Shown: positions 1 to 9,744 of the stretch, one piece after another
Position numbering within the stretch: the first letter of the stretch is position 1
How the letters are laid out: each line of letters opens with the position of its first letter
Source of the DNA: Achromobacter spanius
GTDB lineage: Bacteria > Pseudomonadota > Gammaproteobacteria > Burkholderiales > Burkholderiaceae_B
Direction: 5' to 3'
Length of the DNA stretch: 64,000 bases
NCBI RefSeq assembly: GCF_029637605.1
Contig: NZ_CP121261.1
Coordinates: 5,394,001-5,458,000, forward strand
Translations under genes and position numbers: made by a program
The notes under the pieces: model-generated
What the model was told of the DNA's origin: nothing
The model's input: the letters and a program-made list of their open reading frames with translations, nothing else
The model's database searches: none

Positions 1-1
1 C

Positions 2-2065
2 GACATCCTGACGCGGCGGCGGCAGAACAACCCCATCCTGACCGGCGAGGCCGGCGTGGGCAAAACCGCCGTGGTGGAAGGCCTGGCGCTGCGCATCGTG
101 GCGGGCGACGTGCCGCCCGCGCTGGCTGACGTCACGCTGCGCGTGCTGGACATGGGTCTGTTGCAGGCGGGCGCCAGCGTCAAGGGTGAATTCGAAAACC
201 GGCTGAAGAACGTGATCGACGAGGTGAAGAAAAGCCCGTCGCCCATCATCCTGTTCATCGATGAAGCCCACACCATGATCGGGGCGGGCGGGCAAGCGGG
301 CCAGAACGATGCCGCCAACCTGCTCAAGCCGGCGTTGGCGCGCGGCGAACTGCGCACCATCGCCGCCACCACCTGGAGCGAATACAAGAAGTACTTTGAA
401 AAAGACGCGGCATTGGCCCGGCGCTTTCAGGTCGTCAAGGTGGAAGAGCCCGACGAAGCGCTGGCCGCCTCCATGCTGCGCGGCATGGCGCCGCTGATGG
501 AGCGGCATTTTGGCGTGCGTATTCTGGACGAGGCCATCAGCGCGGCCGCCCGCTTGTCGCACCGCTATATCACCGGGCGGCAGTTGCCGGACAAGGCGGT
601 CAGCGTGTTGGATACGGCCTGCGCCAGAGTGGCGTTGGGGCGTAGCGCCACGCCCGCGCTGATTGACGACGCGCGCCATCGCCTGACGCGCTTGCGAACC
701 GAACAGGCGGCGCTGCGCCGCGAAGCCGCCACCGGTGCGCCGCAAGCGCGTTTGACGGAACTGGATGCCGAGATCGCCTCGGTGGAAAAGACCTTGGCGG
801 ACGCGGAAGCGCGTCACGTGGCGGAGACGAGCCTGGTGGAACGGATCCATGCGTTGCGCGCCGAGCTGGAAGCGCAGGGGCAGGATGCGTCGGCCGCGGA
901 TACCGATGCCGCCGCCGCGTCAACCCCAAAAGCCACGACGTCGCGCCGCAAGGCCGCAAAGCCCGCCTTGACGCCGGAACAGCAGCGCCTGTCCGGTCTG
1001 ATGGATGAACTGCGCACACTGCAAGGCGAACAGCCGCTGGTGCCCGCCTGCGTGGATGGGCAGATCGTGGCGGAGATCATATCGGCCTGGACCGGTATTC
1101 CCTTGGGCCGCATGGTCAACGACGAGATCCGCACCGTGCTGCAATTGCAGCCCATGCTGGCCGAGCGCGTGATCGGCCAGGACCACGCGCTGCACGCCAT
1201 TGCGCAACGGGTGCGTACGGCGCGTGCCGGCCTGGAAGACCCGGACAAGCCCAAGGGGGTGTTCCTGTTCGTGGGGCCGTCGGGCGTGGGCAAGACCGAG
1301 ACGGCGCTGGCCCTGGCCGACATTCTGTACGGCGGCGAACGCAAGCTGATCACCATCAACATGAGCGAGTACCAGGAAGCGCACAGCATCTCGGGCTTGA
1401 AGGGCTCGCCGCCGGGCTACGTGGGGTATGGCGAAGGCGGCGTGCTGACCGAAGCCGTGCGGCGCCAGCCCTACAGCGTGGTGCTGCTGGATGAAATTGA
1501 AAAAGCCCACCCGGACGTGCTGGAAATGTTCTTCCAGGTGTTCGACAAGGGCGTGATGGACGATGCCGAAGGCCGCGAGATCGACTTCCGCAACACGCTC
1601 ATCATCCTGACGTCCAACGTGGGGTCCAGCACGATCATGCAGGCCTGCCTGAACAAGCCTGCCGAAGAGCGCCCATCGCCGGAACAGTTGTCGGAACTGC
1701 TGGCGCCGCAGTTGTACAAGGCGTTCAAGCCCGCGTTCCTGGGGCGCATGAAGACCATTCCCTACTTCCCGGTGGATGACGACGCGCTGGCACACATCAT
1801 CGGCTTGAAGCTGAGCCGCATCGCGCGCCGCGTTCAGGCCACGCACCGCGCGGTGTTCGAGTGGGATGACGCGCTGGTGGAAGCCGTGCTGGCGCGCTGC
1901 ACCGAGGTTGACACCGGGGCGCGCAACGTGGACCACATTCTTAACGGATCGCTGCTGCCCGAGATTGCCGAGCAGGTGCTTGGCCGCATGGCGCAGGGCG
2001 AAGCCATCGCCAAGATCCGCGTGGGCGCGGGCAAGAATGGCGATTTTCGTTTTCGCATGAGCTGA
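2..2065 (+). CDS. tssH: Type VI secretion AAA+ ATPase TssH (ClpV), 5' end missing
   Basis: This ATPase disassembles the contracted TssB/TssC sheath so that it can be reused; it acts in the cytoplasm as a hexamer. The reading frame is open from base 2, so the start and about 200 residues (N-domain and start of the first AAA+ module) lie outside the window. Visible are Walker A GEAGVGKT (fragment residues 15-22), Walker B ILFIDEAHT (near 87), a charged coiled region around 230-330, the second Walker A GPSGVGKT (425-432) and second Walker B VVLLDEIEKAHPD (493-505). ClpB has the same architecture, but the vgrG gene 16 bases downstream and the effector genes after it identify the T6SS paralogue. 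The GTG at 56 is only a codon inside Walker A. Confidence 0.93.
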   Translation, partial: DILTRRRQNNPILTGEAGVGKTAVVEGLALRIVAGDVPPALADVTLRVLDMGLLQAGASVKGEFENRLKNVIDEVKKSPSPIILFIDEAHTMIGAGGQAGQNDAANLLKPALARGELRTIAATTWSEYKKYFEKDAALARRFQVVKVEEPDEALAASMLRGMAPLMERHFGVRILDEAISAAARLSHRYITGRQLPDKAVSVLDTACARVALGRSATPALIDDARHRLTRLRTEQAALRREAATGAPQARLTELDAEIASVEKTLADAEARHVAETSLVERIHALRAELEAQGQDASAADTDAAAASTPKATTSRRKAAKPALTPEQQRLSGLMDELRTLQGEQPLVPACVDGQIVAEIISAWTGIPLGRMVNDEIRTVLQLQPMLAERVIGQDHALHAIAQRVRTARAGLEDPDKPKGVFLFVGPSGVGKTETALALADILYGGERKLITINMSEYQEAHSISGLKGSPPGYVGYGEGGVLTEAVRRQPYSVVLLDEIEKAHPDVLEMFFQVFDKGVMDDAEGREIDFRNTLIILTSNVGSSTIMQACLNKPAEERPSPEQLSELLAPQLYKAFKPAFLGRMKTIPYFPVDDDALAHIIGLKLSRIARRVQATHRAVFEWDDALVEAVLARCTEVDTGARNVDHILNGSLLPEIAEQVLGRMAQGEAIAKIRVGAGKNGDFRFRMS

Positions 2066-2081
2066 GCCGGGAGACGTCGAC

Positions 2082-4781
2082 ATGGCCCTCGAACTTGCCG
2101 CCGCCAGCCTGTTGGGAGCCGGCTTCACGCAGGCCGATCGCCTGCTCGACCTGAGCACGCCGTTGGGCCCGGACAAGCTGCTGGCCGAACGGCTGCACGC
2201 CACCGAGCAGTTGAGCGATGGCGGCTACACCTTGCACGTGGATGCGCTGTCCGATGACGCGCACATCCCGCTGAAGGCGCTGATCGGCCAACCGCTGCAG
2301 GTTGCCATGCAGACGGCCTTGGGCCGCGATGAACCCCGAGTGTGGTGCGGGCTGGTGTCCGAGGCGCGCTTCGAAGGCGCCAACGGTGGCTTTGCGCGCT
2401 ATCGGCTGCGCATCGAGCCGTGGCTGGCGCTGCTGCGCCAGCGGCGCGACAGCTTCGCCTTTCAGGACCTGTCCGTGATCGACATCGTTGACCGCGTCTT
2501 TGGCGACTACAACGGGCAGGGCGCGGTGGCGCCGCAATGGCGTTGGGAACTGAAGGACCGCGACAGCTACGCCACGCGCAGCCTGACCATCCAGTACCGC
2601 GAAACCGACTACGCCTTCGTTGAACGGCTGCTTGCCGAAGAGGGCCTCTTTTATTGGGTGGAACACGAAGCAGGCGACGGCGAACCCGGCACCCATACGG
2701 TGGTCATCGCCGACCACAACGGCGCCTTCAAGAGCGGCGCGCAACCCAGCGTGAAGTTCCAACGCGCGGATGCCACCGAAACCGAGGACACCATCCAGGG
2801 CTGGCGCAAGCGGCGCGCCTGGCGCACGAACGCGGTACGTATCGCCAGTTGGGACTATCGCGCCATGCAGGCCCGCCAGGCCAGCGCGCAGGTCGATGAC
2901 AAGATGCCGAACACGCTGGAATTGGCTGACTCGGACTATCCCGGCCAATACCTGTTTGAAGACGGTGGGCAGGGCGAGCGCCTGGCCCACAATGCGCTGG
3001 CTGCCCAGCGCGTGCGGCAGTCTTTGTATGAAGGCGAGGGCACGGTGCGCACCTTGGCGCCGGGCCAACGCTTTACCCTGACCGGCCATTGGGCGCCGTC
3101 GCAAGGCGAGGGCGGCGATTTCGTGGTGATGCGCATGCAGCACGAGGCACGCAACAACTTCGATGAAGACCTGGGGCGGGCCGTGGCGCAGGCGCTGGGC
3201 GCCGCCGGCACGCAAGAGGACGACGGCGCGGAGTTCTATCGCAACCGGTTCGAGGCGATTGCCGCCACGCTGGAATACCGGCCCAGCACGCGCGACGGCC
3301 ACGGGGCGCGGCTGCATCCGCGGCCCACGGTGCACGGCGCCCAGACCGCGCTGGTGGTGGGCGCGAACGACCCCGTCCACACCGACCGCGACCACCGCGT
3401 GAAGATCCAGTTTCATTGGCAGCGCGGCAGCGCGTCCAGCAATCGGCAGGCGCATCCCGCCGGGGATGACAACGCGCCCGCCTCGGACGCGCTGGGCACC
3501 TGGGTGCGCGTGGCAGAGCCGGTGGCCGGATCGGATTGGGGCGGGCACTTCATCCCGCGCCTGGGCCAGGAGGTGCTGGTGCAGTTTTTGCATGGCGATA
3601 TCGACCGCCCGGTGGTGGTGGGTGCCTTGTACAACGGCGCGGGCACGGAGAATGCCGCCAATAATCAGGTGCAGGGTGGGGCGGCCAAGGCCACCGGCAA
3701 CGCGCCGGCCTGGTTCGCGGGTACGCAGGACGGGCACGCGCACAATGTGGTGATGTCGGGCTTCAAGACGCAGGCCCTGGGTGAAAGCGGCCGGGGCATG
3801 GGCGGCTACAACCAACTGGTGCAGGACGATACGCCGGGCCAGTCGCGCCTGACCGCATCGACCACGCAGGCCGAGGCGCGGTTGAACCTGGGCCACCTGA
3901 AGCAGCAGCGCGATAACGAACGCTTGTCCGACCTGGGCCATGGCGCGGAACTGGCGACCAGCGAAGCGCTGGCGTTGCGCGCGGGCGAGGGCTTGCTGAT
4001 CAGCGCCGACAAGCGCGAGGGCGCGACAGGCGGCCTGCTGGACAGCGAAGAAGCCATCCAGCAAATGGAAAAGGCCAGCGAGCAAGCGGTCGAGCTATCC
4101 GCGTCGGCGGGCCGCCAGGAGGCGGGTTTGCCCGGCGACAAGGACAAGACGCAAGCGGTCAACGAGCTGGAGACCGTGCGCAAAGTAATGGAAGGCATGA
4201 AGCTTGAGGAAGACACCCAAGTGCCCGCCTACACGCTGCCGCACATTCAGGTCAGCGCGCCCAAGGGCATCGGCCAGTACACGCCGCACAACGCCTACAC
4301 CGTGGCGGGCGCGACCTTGTGCCAGGTGGCCCCGGACGTGAACTGGGCGGCCGGCGCGAACCTGGCCGTCTGCGTCGCGCAAGGCGTGGTGCTGTTCACC
4401 AAGGGCCTGGGCGGCAACGGACGCGCGGTGGCCGAGCAAGGCATCCGCTTGCACGCGGCGGGCGGCAAGCTGCGCTTGCAGAGCCAGAAGGCGCGCATGC
4501 GCCTGGCCGCCGAAAAGGCGGTGACGCTGGTGTCGGCGCAGGGCGCGGTGGACGTGAACGCATCCAAGAAGGTCTTGGCCACGGCGGCGGGCGCTTACCT
4601 GCGCGTCGAAGGCGGCGGCATCCAGTTGCACGCGCCGGGCAAGGTGGAGTTGAAGGCGGGCGTGCATAGCTGGGTCGGGCCGCAAAGCGGCTCGGGGCCG
4701 GCGCAGCCGCCGCAGGGCGATTTGGAAGGCTGCGCCGCGGCGCTGGAAGATGCAGCCGGCAGCGGGGCGTTAGCGGCATGA
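2082..4781 (+). CDS. vgrG: Type VI secretion spike protein VgrG with DUF2345 tail
   Basis: VgrG forms the trimeric puncturing tip of the T6SS and carries cargo effectors. The 899 residues run from a gp27-like region (about 1-380) to a gp5-like OB fold (about 425-545, with DRDHRVKIQFHWQRG and WVRVAEPVAGSDWGGHF), then a linker with a charged helical stretch (about 655-705), then a DUF2345 domain (about 716-870) rich in short beta repeats. The ATG at 2082 follows a GGGAGA ribosome site. The stop overlaps the next start (ATGA), so vgrG and the DUF4123 gene are translationally coupled, which fits adaptor loading onto this spike. DUF2345 in other VgrGs lengthens the spike or binds effectors; no separate enzymatic domain is evident. 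Confidence 0.95.
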   Translation: MALELAAASLLGAGFTQADRLLDLSTPLGPDKLLAERLHATEQLSDGGYTLHVDALSDDAHIPLKALIGQPLQVAMQTALGRDEPRVWCGLVSEARFEGANGGFARYRLRIEPWLALLRQRRDSFAFQDLSVIDIVDRVFGDYNGQGAVAPQWRWELKDRDSYATRSLTIQYRETDYAFVERLLAEEGLFYWVEHEAGDGEPGTHTVVIADHNGAFKSGAQPSVKFQRADATETEDTIQGWRKRRAWRTNAVRIASWDYRAMQARQASAQVDDKMPNTLELADSDYPGQYLFEDGGQGERLAHNALAAQRVRQSLYEGEGTVRTLAPGQRFTLTGHWAPSQGEGGDFVVMRMQHEARNNFDEDLGRAVAQALGAAGTQEDDGAEFYRNRFEAIAATLEYRPSTRDGHGARLHPRPTVHGAQTALVVGANDPVHTDRDHRVKIQFHWQRGSASSNRQAHPAGDDNAPASDALGTWVRVAEPVAGSDWGGHFIPRLGQEVLVQFLHGDIDRPVVVGALYNGAGTENAANNQVQGGAAKATGNAPAWFAGTQDGHAHNVVMSGFKTQALGESGRGMGGYNQLVQDDTPGQSRLTASTTQAEARLNLGHLKQQRDNERLSDLGHGAELATSEALALRAGEGLLISADKREGATGGLLDSEEAIQQMEKASEQAVELSASAGRQEAGLPGDKDKTQAVNELETVRKVMEGMKLEEDTQVPAYTLPHIQVSAPKGIGQYTPHNAYTVAGATLCQVAPDVNWAAGANLAVCVAQGVVLFTKGLGGNGRAVAEQGIRLHAAGGKLRLQSQKARMRLAAEKAVTLVSAQGAVDVNASKKVLATAAGAYLRVEGGGIQLHAPGKVELKAGVHSWVGPQSGSGPAQPPQGDLEGCAAALEDAAGSGALAA

Positions 4782-5815
4782 GGATAGACCCGGCATACCC
4801 GACCCATCCGACGCATCCGGTGCATCCGGCGCTCCCGAAGGATCCGGTACTCCCGAAGGATGCGGCCCACGCGCAGGCCCAGGCGGTTGCGGGCCCCACG
4901 CCAGGGCCGGCGCGCGCGGAGGCTGCCGTCGAAGCGGCCATTGCCGGCATGCGCGCGGTGCTGGACGCGCGCGCCAGCCGCCGCGTGCTGCTGCTGTGCG
5001 ACTCCACGCTGGCCGACCCCTTGGCTGACGAGATCGCCACGGCGGGCCTGGCGCGGCGCGCGGTGGACCTGATATCGCAGGGCGCATCCGCGCCGCCCTT
5101 GTATCTGGCCGAAGTGCCCGACGAGATCCGGTATGAAAGGCTGGTCAATGCCAGCATCCGGCTGGCGGTGGACGAAGCCATGCGCCCCGCGCCGGCGGTC
5201 AAGCGTGCACGGTCGATGTCGGCGTGGCTGGCCACCGACCTGCCGCTGGCGGAAGTGGCCCAGCGCCTTGTTCTGCGCGCGCGGCTGCGCGACGCACAGG
5301 GGCGCATGCGCATCCTGCGCTTCTGGGATCCGCGCACGACCCAGTTTCAAAGCGAGCTGTACGCGGGCTGTGTGCCGGCTACGTGGATCGCGGGCGCGGC
5401 GTGGATGTGCATTGACGGCTTTGCACGCTGGCAGGCGCTGCCGGACACGCCCGGCCCGATGCAGACGGCCACGCCGGACTGGCCACGTCTGGCGCGCCTG
5501 GGCCAGGTGAACGCGGTGCTGCAACGGCTGAACGCGGGCGGGCTGGACTACGGCCTGTCGGCGCTGGAGCCGATACGCCGCGCGCTGGATGTGGCCAGCG
5601 CCAGCGGCATCAACGACGAGGAAGACGCGGCGCTGTTCGCGGCCTGGCGCGTGCGCCTGGATGCACCGCTGGAACGCGCGCCGTCGTTTGCCGCGCTGCT
5701 GCGCGAGATTCAGGAAGAGGGTGGCCGCTTGCGCAACGCGGCCGAAGACATGGATGACGAGGATTGGCGGTTGTTTGCGCGGCAGGCGCAGGCACGGGAG
5801 GATCGACAAGCATGA
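4778..5815 (+). CDS. DUF4123 T6SS effector adaptor/chaperone
   Basis: DUF4123 proteins (Tap/TEC type) load a specific effector onto the cognate VgrG. The 345-residue product has the family pattern: VLLLCDST near residue 70, MRILRFWDPR near 176, and a C-terminal helical part ending in acidic and basic residues. The gene overlaps vgrG by four bases and the downstream effector gene by four bases, so the three are probably translated together. The first 30 residues are odd: short repeats of the type HPTHPVHP then LPKDPVLPKD, encoded by direct DNA repeats, which are not part of the domain. A later internal start would remove them, but the ATGA coupling supports the start chosen here. Confidence 0.85.
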   Translation: MRIDPAYPTHPTHPVHPALPKDPVLPKDAAHAQAQAVAGPTPGPARAEAAVEAAIAGMRAVLDARASRRVLLLCDSTLADPLADEIATAGLARRAVDLISQGASAPPLYLAEVPDEIRYERLVNASIRLAVDEAMRPAPAVKRARSMSAWLATDLPLAEVAQRLVLRARLRDAQGRMRILRFWDPRTTQFQSELYAGCVPATWIAGAAWMCIDGFARWQALPDTPGPMQTATPDWPRLARLGQVNAVLQRLNAGGLDYGLSALEPIRRALDVASASGINDEEDAALFAAWRVRLDAPLERAPSFAALLREIQEEGGRLRNAAEDMDDEDWRLFARQAQAREDRQA

Positions 5816-8800
5816 CGACTGACTACGACGCGCTTCCCTGCAAGGGCAAGTTTTGCGGCCGGCCGGGTTTGCCGATCCTGCCGATGCGGGTGGCGTATGT
5901 GCCGGGCGGCCGGAACGATCTGCCCGACGGCGTGTACGCGGACGCCGAACTGCATTACGAAACCATGCGCCAGGGCGCCTACATGCTGCGCGCCATCACG
6001 GCGGGCTATGTGTACGTGTGGGACCCGCGCCGCAGCTACGGGTGGCGCGCCTTCGCGGCCACCGCCACGGGCCAGATGAAGGAAGTGCCGGTGGACGACG
6101 ATAACCGTCCGTCGGAGCAACCCACGTTTACCTGCACGCGGGAAGGCCATGGTCTGGAATCGGCCTTGATCAACGTCGAGGCGCCAGCCAATGCGTCGCG
6201 CTCGGTGTGGGTCGGCTATTCGCGCGTGTGGTGGACCCGTGACATCCGTCGCGAACTGACGCGCAACGACCGTTGGCGCGGCAAGATCATGGTTGAACTG
6301 GACGCGCGCGCCGTCTGGGGCGGCGGGCATCCCAAGCCGGATACGGGCTACCGCGTGGCGGAAGACGGCACCAACCTGGCCACGCATTCCATCGAATTCC
6401 GCGATGCCGCCGGCGCCGCCACCCTGTTCAACAACACCTTGAGCCCGGGCGTGACCACCTTCGGCGGCAAGGCCGCCGAGATGGCGACCAAGATGCGGCA
6501 GATGACGCCCAAGGGCGGCGTGGTGCTGGCGCTGCGCGATCCGGTGGGCATGCTGGCGGACATTTCGACGTGGCGCAACAAGCGCATGGGCGAATTGGCC
6601 GAGCACCACATGGACCCGACCCGGCTGCGCGAAGTGGGCGTGGCGCAGATCATCGTGGGCCTGGAAAAGCAGATGGACTCATCGGGCGATGAGATCCGGC
6701 GGATGCACGAACGCATCAACATGAGCAAGGTCACCAAGACCATCAGCGACAACCGCGCCAGCGTCGACCGCATGAAGGACCTGATCGAAGGGGCGGGCAG
6801 GGACTGGGCCTGGTGGTATGGCCGCGACGCGTTCTGGATGACGCTGAAGGCGTATTCGCCCAATGACGCCGTGGCGGGCCAGCGGCTGGAGGAAGACCTT
6901 GCTCTTTGCGTGGACGGCGCGGGCGCGGTGCAGGGCGAACACCAGGCCATTGATGAGTCCTTGAAGGAAGACGACAAGGACGGGCTGTACGAAGCGATCT
7001 GGCGCGGGCTGGCCTCGAACGATGGCGAACTGCTGGCCTTCCTGCAAAAGGAGGCGCGCGGCAAGCTGTCCAAGCAGATCTCCAACGTGCGCAAGATGGT
7101 CAGGAGCTACAACGACTGGCTGAAGGAGCGTCAGGCGCGTGGCTTGCCGACGCCAACCCGGGCGGCCACGACCGTGATCGGCCGCTTCATGGCAACCCAA
7201 CTGCTGCGGCTGACGCTGGCACGCGACCCGATCGCGGAACGGGTTGCCGCGCGCGTGTCGATGACGATGGCGGCGCGCATGAACAGCGTGCTGGTGGTGC
7301 GCAGCCACACGACCACGGTGCCGCGCATGATCGCGGACATGCACGAGATCATCTGGGAGCCGAACAATCGATCCATGGCGATTACCGCGGGCGGCGGCGT
7401 CAGCGCGACGCAGCACATGAACGCCGGGTGGATCGGCACGCAATCCGAGGCGTCGCGATCGGTCACGATCAACTACGTGATTCCAGAGGAAGTGGATGCG
7501 CAGATGAATGCCGCGTCGACGAATGCCGGATCCACGGCGCGCCCACGGCCGGGGGCAAGCGCATCGCCGCCCTTGGGCTTGCCCGCGCCGCCGCCGGTGC
7601 TGGCCTTGCCGGCGCCGACCATGTCGCCCTTGGCCGGGCTGATCAAGTACGCCAAGTCGCGCGATGCCTCCTACGCGGGCGCGACGGGTGTGATGGCGCT
7701 GGTGGCGATCTACACATCGGTGTCGGAGCTGAACGCGGCGCAAGCCGTCGCGGATGCAAAGCGGGAGCGCAAGGCCTGGTTCGGCATCACCACCGGCGTG
7801 CTGGGGGTGGGCAGTGTGGCGATCGAAGTCACCACGGGCGCGATCGGCGCGCGCGTGGGCGCGAACACCGCGTTCACGATGAACCTGCGGCTGAATCTGC
7901 GACTGGCCACCTTCCGCACGGCGGGCGCGGTGTTCGCCACGGCCGCGACCTTCGTGGACAGCGCCAACAACGCGCTCAACGCCAAGGACCAGTACGACGT
8001 GCACAACTACGAAGCGGGCGGCGCCTATGCAACGTCGTCCGCCTTCCTGTTGATGTCCAGCCTGACCGGGGTGGCCACGGCCGTCATCGCGGTGGGCGGC
8101 GCGTTCAGCACGGCGGGCGTGGCGGCGGGCGCGGGCGGCTTCGGCGGCGCGATGGTGGGCCTGACCAGCGGCGGCACGGTGTTGCTGGGCATTCCCGTAT
8201 GGGGCTGGATCGCGCTGGGGCTGTGCCTGCTGGTGGCTGGCCTGTACTTCAAGTTCTGGGGCGACAGCGCCACCGAAAGCGAGCTCGAGGTCTGGTATAC
8301 GCGCTGCTGCATGCGGGCTGAGGAGTTCGAAGGCGTGGAAGGCCGCGAAATGTACGCGACGCGCGAGGACGAGCTGGACGACTTCAATCGCGCGGTGTTC
8401 GGCGTGCGTGTGTCGCTGCAATGGTATGGCTTCTGGAGCGGCGAGGTACTGGGCCGCGACCGGCTGGTGCTGGAAGTGGTCATGCCCGGCTATACCCAAA
8501 GCAGCGACTATGCCTACAGCCTCAAGCTGGGCGGCGCGGGCGTTACCGCCGTGGTGTCCAGCAAGGGCTCGGTGCGCGCGCAGGACCCGGAGCTGCAGCC
8601 GCGCGCCCCGTCGCAGGCGCAGATGGTGGCTGGCCGGCCCGACCCCAGGACGTGGATGGACAAAGCGGACGACTATGTGAACAGCCTGAGTTCGCGCCCA
8701 GGATGGGCCGACATCTGGCGCTGGGTACGCAAGGACCGCAGCCAGCCCATCGAATTCACCAGCAAGCCGTGGGAAGATTCGGTCCAGTTCCAAGTTCATA

Positions 8801-8961
8801 ATGGCTACGCGGTGTTGCGCACCGAGGTCCTGGTCGATGACGATATCTTCACCGAAGCGTTTCTCAAGGTGGAATTCTGGCCGGACCCGGAACGCATGCC
8901 GGAAGTGCGCTCGCTGCCGGTGGGTGGCAACGGCACCAATCTTGTAAGAGTGGAAAATTGA
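5812..8961 (+). CDS. VasX-like / BTH_I2691-family T6SS effector, probable membrane-disrupting toxin
   Basis: This is a 1049-residue protein. I chose the ATG at 5812, which has a GGGAGG site, overlaps the adaptor stop and begins directly with the conserved N-terminus. The N-terminus (residues about 12-30, with FCGRPGLPILPMRVAYVPG) and later segments AGYVYVWDPRR and WVGYSRVWWT match the VasX N-terminal region. A proline-rich linker lies around 577-610. The block at about 620-815 is strongly hydrophobic, with five or six possible membrane segments, some alanine/glycine rich. About 230 soluble residues follow. VasX is a colicin-like pore former, so membrane permeabilisation of rival cells is the inferred action. 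I see no nuclease or hydrolase motif. The gene sits between its likely adaptor and likely immunity gene. Confidence 0.8.
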   Translation: MTTDYDALPCKGKFCGRPGLPILPMRVAYVPGGRNDLPDGVYADAELHYETMRQGAYMLRAITAGYVYVWDPRRSYGWRAFAATATGQMKEVPVDDDNRPSEQPTFTCTREGHGLESALINVEAPANASRSVWVGYSRVWWTRDIRRELTRNDRWRGKIMVELDARAVWGGGHPKPDTGYRVAEDGTNLATHSIEFRDAAGAATLFNNTLSPGVTTFGGKAAEMATKMRQMTPKGGVVLALRDPVGMLADISTWRNKRMGELAEHHMDPTRLREVGVAQIIVGLEKQMDSSGDEIRRMHERINMSKVTKTISDNRASVDRMKDLIEGAGRDWAWWYGRDAFWMTLKAYSPNDAVAGQRLEEDLALCVDGAGAVQGEHQAIDESLKEDDKDGLYEAIWRGLASNDGELLAFLQKEARGKLSKQISNVRKMVRSYNDWLKERQARGLPTPTRAATTVIGRFMATQLLRLTLARDPIAERVAARVSMTMAARMNSVLVVRSHTTTVPRMIADMHEIIWEPNNRSMAITAGGGVSATQHMNAGWIGTQSEASRSVTINYVIPEEVDAQMNAASTNAGSTARPRPGASASPPLGLPAPPPVLALPAPTMSPLAGLIKYAKSRDASYAGATGVMALVAIYTSVSELNAAQAVADAKRERKAWFGITTGVLGVGSVAIEVTTGAIGARVGANTAFTMNLRLNLRLATFRTAGAVFATAATFVDSANNALNAKDQYDVHNYEAGGAYATSSAFLLMSSLTGVATAVIAVGGAFSTAGVAAGAGGFGGAMVGLTSGGTVLLGIPVWGWIALGLCLLVAGLYFKFWGDSATESELEVWYTRCCMRAEEFEGVEGREMYATREDELDDFNRAVFGVRVSLQWYGFWSGEVLGRDRLVLEVVMPGYTQSSDYAYSLKLGGAGVTAVVSSKGSVRAQDPELQPRAPSQAQMVAGRPDPRTWMDKADDYVNSLSSRPGWADIWRWVRKDRSQPIEFTSKPWEDSVQFQVHNGYAVLRTEVLVDDDIFTEAFLKVEFWPDPERMPEVRSLPVGGNGTNLVRVEN

Positions 8962-8973
8962 CAGGGTCCAAGC

Positions 8974-9582
8974 ATGAATAGCAACGAAGGCATCCAGGCG
9001 GCCGTGTATACGCGCTGGCATCAACTGTCGGTGCCCCTGGCCTTTGCCTTGGCGGCCGGCAGCTTCATGCTGGTGGTGTTCAACCGGGGGCCGATCGTGC
9101 TGGCCATCGTGCTGGCGGTGCTGGGCCTGCTGGTGCCGCCGCTGGTGGCGTTCAAGGGCTTTCCCACGCGCAATGCGGTCAAGGTCACGCCAGATGGCCT
9201 GGAGTTTTCACGGCGCGCGCCGATTGCCTTTGCCGACCTGAAAAGCTGGGGCACGGACGACTACCTGAAACTGATCCGCCCGGGCCTGCCCACGCTGCTG
9301 GTCAGCGCGGTGGACCTGCCCAGCCGCGAACGCTTGCTGCGCGACTTCGAACAGGCGCTGAACGCCTGGCAACAGCGCCAGCCCGCCGGCACCGAGCCCG
9401 CGCGCCGCACCCATTTCTATGGTTCCACCGGCGGCCGGCTGGTGGGGGCGCTCATCACCGGGCTGGGCGTCGCGGCGGCGGCAATGGCGCTGAACATGCG
9501 CGAGCCGTCGATCTCGCTGGCCGTCGTGGGCGGCCTGGGCGCGTTGTTCGGCTTGGCGATGCTGGTCGGCAGACGGGGCTGA
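8974..9582 (+). CDS. Small inner-membrane protein, candidate immunity protein for the upstream T6SS effector
   Basis: The gene starts 12 bases after the effector stop and is co-directional with it. The 202 residues show four hydrophobic segments: two near the N-terminus (about 13-31 and 34-56), then a soluble basic/acidic middle, then two near the C-terminus (about 155-172 and 178-199). I do not recognise a named family. The inference of immunity rests on position and on the fact that membrane-active effectors such as VasX are neutralised by membrane proteins encoded directly downstream. An alternative is a PH-domain-like membrane protein of other function: the middle segment (KVTPDGLEFSRRAP to LLVSAVDLPSRERLL) resembles bacterial PH-like folds in pattern only. 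Confidence 0.6.
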   Translation: MNSNEGIQAAVYTRWHQLSVPLAFALAAGSFMLVVFNRGPIVLAIVLAVLGLLVPPLVAFKGFPTRNAVKVTPDGLEFSRRAPIAFADLKSWGTDDYLKLIRPGLPTLLVSAVDLPSRERLLRDFEQALNAWQQRQPAGTEPARRTHFYGSTGGRLVGALITGLGVAAAAMALNMREPSISLAVVGGLGALFGLAMLVGRRG

Positions 9583-9744
9583 TACGCCGCGGGGCGTGGC
9601 GCTGCGTGGCGTGCCTCCGCGGGCTGAACCCAGGGGGCGTGCCGGCCGCTGCCAGTACAAAATGTTGCGGGTCGCGCCGCATGCCCTTGCTAGCATGGAC
9701 TACGCCGGAATGACCCGGCGCATGCAGGAATCGTGGAGGTTGCC

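Noticed and set aside
1941..4085. Long minus-strand frame opposite vgrG
   Set aside because: Shadow of tssH/vgrG with no motif and no ribosome site; same for the frame at 6679-9024 opposite the effector.
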